Origin: SLJN01 sp964505385
GTDB lineage: Bacteria; Bacteroidota; Rhodothermia; Balneolales; Natronogracilivirgulaceae
Reading direction: 5' to 3'
Assembly: GCA_964505385.1 (NCBI GenBank)
Contig: CAZDIA010000070.1
Span: 1-12,696 of the forward strand
DNA: 12,696 nt
Shown here: in pieces, positions 1 through 6,233 of the stretch
How the letters are laid out: each line of letters begins with the position of its first letter
How positions within the stretch are numbered: the first letter of the stretch is position 1
Notes under the pieces: generated by a model
What the model saw: only the letters and a program-made list of their open reading frames with translations
What the model was told of the DNA's origin: nothing
Database searches by the model: none
Program-made: the position numbers and the translations under genes

Positions 1-470
1 ACCGGCTCAACCGACATTTCAGATATGAGAGCGAGCGCCGGCTCATTTTCGATGGTTTCGACAAAGGCGGCAAGGCGATTAAATTCTCCCTCTCCTTCGA
101 TATTAATCTGAGCTTCGGTTTCCTCTTCTTCCAGATGGCCGCCTTCCAACGTAAAATCAAATTCGGTGTACGTAGAACCGACATTGTACCTGCGAATCAG
201 ATCATAAATACGGTCGATTTCCTCATACTGAACATACTGCTTGGGAAAGCCGTCCAGCTCATCGAGCGCTTGCTCATGCTGCTCGACAACCAGTTCGTAG
301 TCCTCAATTTGCTGCTCATATTGCTCAAGCTCTGCGGCAAGCTCTTCGTTTTCCTCCTCATATTCCTGCGCCGGCCGGTCATACATCAGATACAGCGTCA
401 AATAACCACCGATCCAGATTACAGCCAGCACCGAGGCTAAAACTATGGTATTTCTGATTGCGTAACTCAT
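1..470 (-). CDS. pilO: PilO/GspM-like inner-membrane protein (3' end outside window)
   Basis: The reading frame starts at the ATG at 470-468 and stays open to the window's left edge (156 codons visible), so the C-terminus is missing. The N-terminus is short and basic (MSYAIRN), followed by one membrane helix at about residues 8-30. Next comes a very Glu/Gln-rich coiled coil at about 35-75, then a mixed alpha/beta region from about 85 that fits the ferredoxin-like periplasmic domain of PilO. In the family, PilO pairs with PilN in the periplasm and links the PilM/PilC platform to the outer-membrane complex. The start overlaps the stop of the upstream gene by one base (TAATG), so translation is probably coupled to the PilM-PilN fusion. 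Sequence identity to characterised PilO cannot be judged by eye. The call rests on topology, size trend and position, and GspM is the alternative name. Confidence 0.72.
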   Translation of the reverse strand, partial: MSYAIRNTIVLASVLAVIWIGGYLTLYLMYDRPAQEYEEENEELAAELEQYEQQIEDYELVVEQHEQALDELDGFPKQYVQYEEIDRIYDLIRRYNVGSTYTEFDFTLEGGHLEEEETEAQINIEGEGEFNRLAAFVETIENEPALALISEMSVEP

Positions 471-2122
471 TAGTCTTCCGTTTCGGTGAGTAATTGATCG
501 TCAATATCCCTTGGGGGATCAATATGGCTGTTAATGCCGGAGACCCGAATCATAAAAGCAAATATCGGGTGCCCGCGCATCTCTCCCTGCTGAACCCGCA
601 CTATCCGGGAGTTGGGATAAATGCCGGCTACATCGTTAACCCGTTCGCGATAGATGGTGTAACCTTCAATAACCACAGCATTACTACCATCCGAGGTATA
701 ATCGGTTAACCAGGTGTTGCCGATGTTATTCATTTCCTGCTGCAACTCTGTCAGAAGTTGCGACCATTTCGTGGAATACCGTGCGTCTTCTTCCAGCGAA
801 CTCAGTTCCGCCCTGGCCTGTTCAAACTCCTGGTTCAGTTCCTCCATCTCTTGAACAATGGGAAGAGCTTCATCTATCTGGCTTTGCAACTGTTGGTTTT
901 CGGTTCTTTGATCCTCAAAGAATTCGCTTTTTTCCAGGTAGAGCTCATGCAGTGCCCAGGGAGTTACCAAAAGCAATAGCAGCAACGCGGCGCCGTGCCA
1001 TTTCAGCTTTAAAACCTGCTGTTTTTCCAGAATGCGCGCGGGCAGGAAGGTGGTCACGCTATCTTCGCCTGCTGCCTGCAACGCCGCATAGCCAAGGGAC
1101 ATGCTTTGAGCATTCCTGGACTCATCCTCACTACTCTCTCCAATGCCGAATTCATCTGCTTCTGTATCATCATCTTCTTCAGACGCTTCCGACTGTTTAG
1201 CTACGTATTCACTGGTGAGGCTTTCTACTTCAAGATCAGGCACATTCTGCTGAAGCAGGCGGGTAATCTCATCTATCTCATTCGGAGATGCGCTTACAAA
1301 TACCCGGCCCAGCGACTCTATAGTCCCCTTTTCAATTTCAAAAAGCAGCCGCTGCACGAGTTCCCGCGCCCTGGTAGCGTAATCATCACTTATCATATCC
1401 GCGTTCACAGGCAGCGTAAGCCTGCCGTCTTCGATCATCAATATGCGGCCGGCATCCTGCTGCAAGTGCAGGATGGTTGCATCGTCTGCTTCCCGTTTTC
1501 TGACCATATCCATCAGCAGCTCTTCCTGCGGAATGAACGCCTGAACTCTCAGCTTCTGCCCGAAATGAACCGAGATTTCCTCCATCATCCGCACCCCTGC
1601 CATCCGGTCGTCCATCACAGCTAACAGAAGCGCGCCGTCGGAGCGGAACCGGTACGAATAATTTTCGGGGGTAACGCTCAGTTCAGCTATTTCCTGTAGC
1701 TTGTCGGAGATACGTTTATGGAGCTCCTTTTTCTTGAAACGACTGTAATTGTTATCCTTAAACAGATAATAAGAGACCTGTCGCGGATTCGGCACATAAA
1801 AAACTTCAAACTTTGCCTTACCAAGCGACTCCAGCCAACCTATCATCCGGTTGGTTGGCATCATCGGCTGGTCATCAGCTTCAAGTTCGAGTTCGTCCGA
1901 AAGCTCGGTTTCATCAAACTCCGAGGCGCTGGCATCCTCATCAGAAAAGATCTGATCAATATCTTCCTCATTCTGTTGCTTTTTCCCTATAGATGTGGTC
2001 TGATACAGATCATGAGGCAACTCAAATGTGCTTTCACATATCAACTCATTTTTCTGCTGCCTGAGAGCCATGGCCAGCAGCTTACGCCCGTCATCAACTA
2101 TAGTTATTTGGTATTTTGCCAT
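470..2122 (-). CDS. PilM-PilN-like fusion protein (GspL-like architecture)
   Basis: This 550-residue protein combines what PilM and PilN usually do as two proteins. Residues 1-350 are cytoplasmic and look like a degenerate actin-like PilM/GspL fold: an N-terminal strand-turn (YQITIVDDGRKLLAMAL), a central hairpin near 214-238 (ATILHLQQDAGRILMIEDGR) and a helix with RELVQRLLFEIEKG near 253-266. A PilM-like end (SLGYAALQAAG, ~342-352) leads into TTFLPARILEKQQ, which resembles the start of PilN. One membrane helix (~376-394) follows, then a coiled coil (~396-445) and a periplasmic ferredoxin-like segment (~468-530). Two acidic low-complexity stretches (about 50-85 and 311-336) look like surface insertions or linkers. 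The expected role is to connect the cytoplasmic ATPases to the PilO layer in the inner membrane. It starts 14 bases after the pilT stop with a weak ribosome site and overlaps pilO by one base. Membrane topology is clear; the PilM assignment is by weak similarity. Confidence 0.75.
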   Translation of the reverse strand: MAKYQITIVDDGRKLLAMALRQQKNELICESTFELPHDLYQTTSIGKKQQNEEDIDQIFSDEDASASEFDETELSDELELEADDQPMMPTNRMIGWLESLGKAKFEVFYVPNPRQVSYYLFKDNNYSRFKKKELHKRISDKLQEIAELSVTPENYSYRFRSDGALLLAVMDDRMAGVRMMEEISVHFGQKLRVQAFIPQEELLMDMVRKREADDATILHLQQDAGRILMIEDGRLTLPVNADMISDDYATRARELVQRLLFEIEKGTIESLGRVFVSASPNEIDEITRLLQQNVPDLEVESLTSEYVAKQSEASEEDDDTEADEFGIGESSEDESRNAQSMSLGYAALQAAGEDSVTTFLPARILEKQQVLKLKWHGAALLLLLLVTPWALHELYLEKSEFFEDQRTENQQLQSQIDEALPIVQEMEELNQEFEQARAELSSLEEDARYSTKWSQLLTELQQEMNNIGNTWLTDYTSDGSNAVVIEGYTIYRERVNDVAGIYPNSRIVRVQQGEMRGHPIFAFMIRVSGINSHIDPPRDIDDQLLTETED

Positions 2123-2136
2123 ATATAATGCCCGTG

Positions 2137-3366
2137 TTAACTTCTGAGAAGTTCCTTAATTCGTTTTTTGTTGTTGGAATACGCTACAGCCGTTTCAGCT
2201 TTGATCCTGCGTTCATCCACAAGGCGTTTAAGATCCTGCTCCAATGTAACCATCCCCTTTGATGAACCCTCGTTAATCATCTGATAGATTTCCCCGATGT
2301 TGTTATTGCGGATCGCGGCCCGAACCGACGGCGTAACCACAAGCACCTCTTTGGCCATTACACGCCTGCCGTTTACATCCGGCACCAGCTTCTGGCTCAT
2401 CACACATGATAGCACGTCCGCGAGCCTGTTGCGAACCCGCTCCTTGTCGCCCGGCGGCACTTCACCGATGATACGGTCGATCGATTCCATCGCCGATGAG
2501 GTGTGCAGCGTAGAAAAGGTTTTGTGCCCGGAGTCGGTAAGCTCCAGGCACGTCATGATCGTCTCAGGATCCCGAAGCTCCCCGACCATAATGATATCAG
2601 GGTCCTGGCGCATGGACTGGACAGCCCCCTGCTTAAACCCCGGCACATCCCGGCCGACTTCGCGGTGGCGGATGATACACCTTTTCGGCTTATGCACCAG
2701 CTCTACCGGCGAGGCGATAATGACGATATGCGCGGGTACCGACTGGTTATGCGCATCGATAATGGAATCCAGCGTGGATGATTTACCTGAGCCGGTGATT
2801 CCGGTAATCAGGTTCATACCGAATTTCATATAGTTAAGGCTGAGCACTTTGGCCGCCTCGGGGTGCAACTCGAGGCTGCTGAAAGGACGAACTTCCTGGT
2901 CAATCCGGCGCATATTGAGCGCAAGGTGCTCAAGATCCATGTACATATCGGCGCGGAACCGCTGGATTTTGCCTTCTTCATCCTCCAGCTGATAAGAAAA
3001 GTCCAGGTTGCCGTCTTCAATAAGGTATTGCCGCTGGTTATCGTACAACAGGTTGTGAAGCAACATATCGGTTTCCCGGTAGGAATAGATACGTTCCTGG
3101 GTGGTCGGCTTCTTTTTACCATGGATACGGTACCAGACCCGGCCGTCACATCCTGCGCTGCCGAGGTCGATATCGGAGGCCTCCTGATCTACCATGTTCC
3201 ACAGGTGTTGCCTCAGCTCCTCGCTGAGCATCGTTCTTACCTCTTCAGGCAGCGCTTCTACCTGTTCTCCTAACTTAGCGTGATAAGCTTTGCCGTGCAG
3301 ATGTTCCGGAACTCCGGAGAAAACATCTTCGGCTACGGTGGATATATCTTTAGCGGGTGTGTACAT
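2137..3366 (-). CDS. pilT: PilT-type ATPase with atypical motifs
   Basis: This 409-residue hexameric-ATPase family member would drive pilus disassembly or another cytoplasmic motor step at the pilus base. A PilT N-terminal domain is visible from about residue 45 (ML-SEEL, ASDIDL at 63-68, YRIHGK). RFRADMYMD leads to the linker, then Walker A GITGSGKSS (189-197), Walker B DPDIIMVGELRD (255-266, catalytic Glu263), the His box (GHKTFSTLHT, 280-289) and a C-terminal PilT-like domain (GMVTLEQDLKRLV, 371-383). Three spots deviate from the PilT pattern: the Asp box reads IIASPVELVH instead of IEDPIEFVH, QREVG is HREVG, and AIRNLIRE is AIRNNNIG. About 45 extra residues precede the usual PilT start. 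No clear Shine-Dalgarno sequence precedes the ATG, but that start and its 27-base distance from the upstream stop are preserved in a decayed copy at 4565-4741. The PilT family is secure; an intact retraction function is not. Confidence 0.93.
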   Translation of the reverse strand: MYTPAKDISTVAEDVFSGVPEHLHGKAYHAKLGEQVEALPEEVRTMLSEELRQHLWNMVDQEASDIDLGSAGCDGRVWYRIHGKKKPTTQERIYSYRETDMLLHNLLYDNQRQYLIEDGNLDFSYQLEDEEGKIQRFRADMYMDLEHLALNMRRIDQEVRPFSSLELHPEAAKVLSLNYMKFGMNLITGITGSGKSSTLDSIIDAHNQSVPAHIVIIASPVELVHKPKRCIIRHREVGRDVPGFKQGAVQSMRQDPDIIMVGELRDPETIMTCLELTDSGHKTFSTLHTSSAMESIDRIIGEVPPGDKERVRNRLADVLSCVMSQKLVPDVNGRRVMAKEVLVVTPSVRAAIRNNNIGEIYQMINEGSSKGMVTLEQDLKRLVDERRIKAETAVAYSNNKKRIKELLRS

Positions 3367-3393
3367 GTAGCAACAAAACTATAAAATATTTGA

Positions 3394-4446
3394 TCAATTT
3401 CTAATAGCGATAACTTCCGGTGTTCCGACAATGTTAGATATTGATTCACTCAAAGCGTTAAATACCTCACTGTTATATTTTACCGTAGGAGTTCCGCCAA
3501 ACATATCTTCATCTTCTTCCACATCAGCTTCCGCGTCACCACCCATCATGAGCCCCCCTTCTATTCTAACTGTTCCACCAACTTCCAGTTTGCCGTAGTT
3601 AATGATAAGACCATAAAACTCCGTTCTACCCCTTAAGTTAAGCACTGCTCCTGACGGCACAACAATCACACCGCCTAAATCGCTAATATTATTGATCCTG
3701 GTAGTCTCCCCTTCCGGCATTATCATTACTTGTGGATCGTTAAGTGTTCCGTAGTTATCTTCATTAAACAGCTGCCCATTCTCTAGGTACATCTGATAAT
3801 AATCATCTAATTCTTCCGCATCAAGAGCGGGATTATGTACAAAGCTGTGATCACCCGCTTCTTCATCTCCCTCCACCCCGTCAATCTCAATACCGGCATT
3901 ACCTGATGTCTTTATTACATCATCGTAACTTCTGACAGCCACAATACCGGGCAGCGCATCTTCTTCTCCTGCCAGATCATTTCCGTCCACTTTTGCATCA
4001 TTACCTACACCATGAAATCTCAGCACTGTATTTTCATCATATACCCCAATAGCTCCATGTATTGTTGGAAAATTCACATCTCCGCCAAAAACTACAATCG
4101 CACTTGTCTCATATTGCCGGTTAAAGGGATCAGAAGCTAAGGAAACGATTCTGACCTGCCCATCCGACAGCGACAGATCTTCAAGCGGCGTTAATACCGA
4201 GAGCTGTACATTGGCATTACCTCGGGTAAGAGATACCTGTTCAATCACCGAGGGCTCCGCTCTGTCCTGATTAAACATCCGCAGCCCTAAATCAAGGCCG
4301 CCCATTGCCTGATTACGCAAATCCGTTTCCTGGTACTGATTCACATTCATGTGATTAAGCAAATCAATACGTTGCCACGCGCCGAGCTGAACCAACCCGA
4401 ACAGTACTATCAACCCTCCGACTATTATGATTAATGGCCTCCCCAT
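3394..4446 (-). CDS. PilX-like minor pilin, tandem copy 3
   Basis: The protein has 350 residues from the MGRPLIIIVGG start used by its two neighbours. The frame is open further upstream, to an ATG at 4527, but those 27 residues are not shared with the paralogues, and a good ribosome site (CGGAGA) lies just before 4446. An N-terminal membrane helix (~4-23) leads directly into the conserved AWQRIDLLNHMNVNQYQETD amphipathic helix and a Leu-rich LRNQAMGGLDLGLRM segment, as in PilX/GspK-type minor pilins. The middle is acidic. The C-terminal ~100 residues hold short Gly-rich strands (GGVIVVPSGAVLNLRG, EFYGLIINYGKLEVGG) suggesting a right-handed beta-helix-like fold. There is no prepilin cleavage motif. 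This copy is the most divergent of the three, mainly after about residue 60, and is the only one followed by an intact pilT (27-base gap). PilX-like is inferred from architecture and from following a PilW-like gene; the exact function is unknown. Confidence 0.8.
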   Translation of the reverse strand: MGRPLIIIVGGLIVLFGLVQLGAWQRIDLLNHMNVNQYQETDLRNQAMGGLDLGLRMFNQDRAEPSVIEQVSLTRGNANVQLSVLTPLEDLSLSDGQVRIVSLASDPFNRQYETSAIVVFGGDVNFPTIHGAIGVYDENTVLRFHGVGNDAKVDGNDLAGEEDALPGIVAVRSYDDVIKTSGNAGIEIDGVEGDEEAGDHSFVHNPALDAEELDDYYQMYLENGQLFNEDNYGTLNDPQVMIMPEGETTRINNISDLGGVIVVPSGAVLNLRGRTEFYGLIINYGKLEVGGTVRIEGGLMMGGDAEADVEEDEDMFGGTPTVKYNSEVFNALSESISNIVGTPEVIAIRN

Positions 4447-4451
4447 GAGAA

Positions 4452-4457
4452 TCTCCG
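4452..4457 (-). promoter_or_regulatory. Ribosome binding site fixing the start of PilX-like copy 3
   Basis: On the minus strand CGGAGA lies about 6 bases before the ATG at 4446. The leader GTAACGGAGATTCTC matches the leader of copy 2 (GTAGCGGAGGCTCTC before 5782) at most positions. This shared leader is why 4446, not the upstream ATG at 4527, is taken as the start. Confidence 0.75.
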
Positions 4458-4564
4458 TTACAAGATTAAAGTAAGTGGTAAAATGTTCGTTACAACACCG
4501 GTTTTGATTTCTTCCGAACTGTCGCACTTAAAGCTTTAGATATCAATCACCCAGGTTACATGGT

Positions 4565-4741
4565 TTCCCATATACCACGGTATTTGACTCAACCCTTTTT
4601 CAAGTATCGCGCTATTGTTACAGGCTATGCGCCCGCCCGTTCACCCGGGAATTCCCGGGATGCTTTACCAAACAGATGTTCCAAAACACCGCAGAAAATA
4701 ATTGCGGCTACTATGGATATGTATTTGGCAGCAGATTACAT
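4565..4741 (-). pseudogene. Decayed 5' fragment of pilT (relic B, after PilX-like copy 2)
   Basis: Reading leftward from an ATG at 4741-4739, the first 27 codons align with pilT without gaps. The relic reads M-stop-SAAKYISIVAAIIFCGVL then EHLFGKA, against MYTPAKDISTVAEDVFSGVP then EHLHGKA of PilT, with 16 of 27 positions identical by eye. The second codon is TAA where pilT has TAC. The start is 27 bases after the stop of copy 2, exactly the spacing of intact pilT after copy 3, and the intervening AT-rich bases also align. Similarity continues more weakly at the DNA level to about 4565. It includes a perfect 16-bp palindrome (4644-4659) with no counterpart in pilT. Nothing here can encode a useful product. 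The rest of the gap down to 4458 shows no recognisable gene. Confidence 0.85.
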
Positions 4742-4768
4742 ATAAGGACTAAGTTAATAAATATTTTT

Positions 4769-5782
4769 TTAATTTCTAATACCTACAACATTAACATTTC
4801 CGGGAACCCGCATATTGTTCTCAAGATTTTCCCTTACCGAACCTCTGTGCTGTATTGTAACATTGCCGAAAATTTCTTCGGCATCAATCTCGGCCTCCCC
4901 GTCATTACCGCCAACCATAATTCCCCCATATATATCGACATTTCCTCCGCCACCCATATCAATCGTTCCCTTGCTTAAAATAAATCCATGAAACTCAAAG
5001 TTTCCTGATATTCTCAAGGTGACCCCTTCGGGTACCACCATTATGCCACTCATAGTTTCCTCGCCTCCTGCAAATTCAAGATCTGATTGAGCTATCATAA
5101 CGCTCGGTTGATTCAATGTGCCATAATTGGATTCATGGCTAAAAGGCCGTCCGACATTCAAAAAGTGCTGATAATCTTCTTCAAACTGGTCGTCATTAAG
5201 ATCTTGATCTTTTACAAATTCATCAGGTTCACCTTTAAGCTCATAAGCTCCACCTCTACCTTCTATCACATCATCTTTATCACGCCATGAAACAACTCCG
5301 GGAAGATGATCATCTCCGTCATCGTCTTCACCGCTGATGGTTGGATTTCCCCTTATATCGATCATCGAACCTTCGTCATAAACCCCGAATGCCGCATCCG
5401 GCGTCGGGACTGTCGTCTGACCTCTCTCCACGATAGCGCTTGCCTGATGAGACTGTTCATTGGAATTTGTAGCAGTTGCGATGATTCTGATCTGGCCATC
5501 TGAAAGTGACGATTCTTCATCACTTGTAGTAACAGACAAATCTACACTCACATTACCTCTGCTAAGAGTTGCCTGTTCAATCTCCGACTGGTCAGCACCT
5601 TCTATATTATTCATACGAAGCGCTAAATCAAGGCCGCCCATTGCCTTATTGCGCAATTGGGTTTCCTGATACTGATTCACATTCATCTGATTAAGCACGT
5701 CTATGCGTTGCCAAGCACCGAGCTGTGCCAGCCCGACGATTACAATGAGTCCGCCGACTATGATAATTAATGGCCGTCCCAT
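4769..5782 (-). CDS. PilX-like minor pilin, tandem copy 2
   Basis: This protein has 337 residues. The start is fixed: GGAGG precedes the ATG, and an in-frame TAA lies seven codons further upstream with no start codon between. The layout is a membrane helix at residues 4-23 with no leader, then the conserved AWQR helix segment (23-56) and a first acidic beta-rich domain with PDAAFGVYDEGSMIDIRGN (128-146). Next come an Asp-rich loop (GEDDDGDD, 151-158) and an acidic helical stretch (185-210). NYGTLNQPSVMI (219-230) leads into Gly-rich strands GGEETMSGIMVV, GNFEFHGFILSKGTIDMG and NVDIYGGIMVGG (239-292), compatible with a beta-helix. The ending NVVGIRN resembles VIAIRN and IVAISN of copies 3 and 1. 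It is closest to copy 1 in the C-terminal half. The expected location is the pilus assembly site in the inner membrane, with most of the chain outside the cytoplasm. Its specific role is unknown. Confidence 0.82.
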   Translation of the reverse strand: MGRPLIIIVGGLIVIVGLAQLGAWQRIDVLNQMNVNQYQETQLRNKAMGGLDLALRMNNIEGADQSEIEQATLSRGNVSVDLSVTTSDEESSLSDGQIRIIATATNSNEQSHQASAIVERGQTTVPTPDAAFGVYDEGSMIDIRGNPTISGEDDDGDDHLPGVVSWRDKDDVIEGRGGAYELKGEPDEFVKDQDLNDDQFEEDYQHFLNVGRPFSHESNYGTLNQPSVMIAQSDLEFAGGEETMSGIMVVPEGVTLRISGNFEFHGFILSKGTIDMGGGGNVDIYGGIMVGGNDGEAEIDAEEIFGNVTIQHRGSVRENLENNMRVPGNVNVVGIRN

Positions 5783-5801
5783 GAGAGCCTCCGCTACGTT
5801 T

Positions 5802-5814
5802 TTTTAGGGGTTAA
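5802..5814. repeat. Short dispersed repeat TTTTAGGGGTTAA, copy next to PilX-like copy 2
   Basis: The 13-base word TTTTAGGGGTTAA occurs here, at 6054-6066, at 6087-6099 and at 8785-8797, always outside intact genes. This copy sits just upstream of the ribosome site of copy 2, at the junction between relic A and the gene. The adjoining 5827-5858 is a GGGTTCCGGGTCC-type low-complexity stretch with no evident function. Confidence 0.55.
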
Positions 5815-5859
5815 ATAGGGGTATATCCGTGTTCTGGGTTCCGGGTCCAGGGTACTGGC

Positions 5860-6053
5860 GGGTTGAAGCAGTCCACGCTTCCGGGATAAATACCGGAAGC
5901 CTTATAGCTAACCATAAAGCACAGTTGTTGACTCAGCTCCTCGCTGAGCAGCGTGCTAACTTCATCAGACAGTGCTTCTGCCTGTTTTTTATGATTTTTT
6001 AAGGGGTGTTTTGCCGCGCAGATGTACCGGAACTCCGGAGAATCCATCTTCGG
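5860..6053 (-). pseudogene. Decayed 5' fragment of pilT (relic A, after PilX-like copy 1)
   Basis: Leftward from 6051 the sequence reads EDGFSGVPVHLRGK, matching EDVFSGVPEHLHGK at PilT residues 13-26 (11 of 14). A one-base insertion in an A-rich run then shifts the frame, and the original frame would hit TAA soon after. In the shifted frame EALSDEVSTLLSEEL and what follows match PilT residues 37-73 without gaps (21 of 37 identical, ending GSVDC against GSAGC). At the DNA level CTCAGCTCCTCGCTGAGCA is identical in both. The first 12 codons are missing, replaced by the G-rich repeat region at 6054-6120. A 78-codon open frame spans 5811-6047, but it begins inside the relic and is an artefact of the frameshift. 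Confidence 0.87.
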
Positions 6054-6120
6054 TTTTAGGGGTTAATTTGTAAGACCTGTATCGATTTTTAGGGGTTAAG
6101 GGGTTAAGGGGTTTTTGGGG
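6054..6120. repeat. G-rich TTAGGGG-type repeat cluster
   Basis: Two copies of TTTTAGGGGTTAA (6054-6066 and 6087-6099) are followed by a further GGGGTTAA and GGGGTTTTTGGGG (6100-6120). It lies between the stop of PilX-like copy 1 and relic A, where the first codons of the relic have been lost. The remaining gap 6165-6233 is AT-rich with nothing recognisable in it. Confidence 0.6.
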
Positions 6121-6126
6121 TAGTAT

Positions 6127-6164
6127 ACCCTTGCAGGGTCTCCTTTTGTCGACCCTTCAAGGGT
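6127..6164. other. Strong intergenic hairpin, no U-tract
   Basis: ACCCTTG (6127-6133) pairs with CAAGGGT (6158-6164), and after one C/T mismatch AGGGTC (6135-6140) pairs with GACCCT (6151-6156). The loop is 10 bases. Neither strand has a T-run after the stem, so a standard intrinsic terminator is unlikely. It lies about 70 bases after the stop of PilX-like copy 1 and could act as an mRNA 3'-end stabiliser or processing site, or be a small mobile repeat. Confidence 0.6.
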
Positions 6165-6233
6165 TATAGTAAATTAACATATAAATTTTGTTTTGTAATT
6201 TGAGTATTGTTTGATCATTGGTACTTCCGGTTT

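Noticed and set aside
4447..4527. Upstream ATG extending PilX-like copy 3 by 27 residues
   Set aside because: The extension is not shared by copies 1 and 2, has no Shine-Dalgarno support seen, and lies upstream of the ribosome site common to the copies.
5811..6047. A 78-codon minus-strand open frame between PilX-like copies 2 and 1
   Set aside because: It starts inside relic A out of frame with pilT, gains similarity only after the frameshift, and its stop falls in the TTTTAGGGGTTAA repeat.
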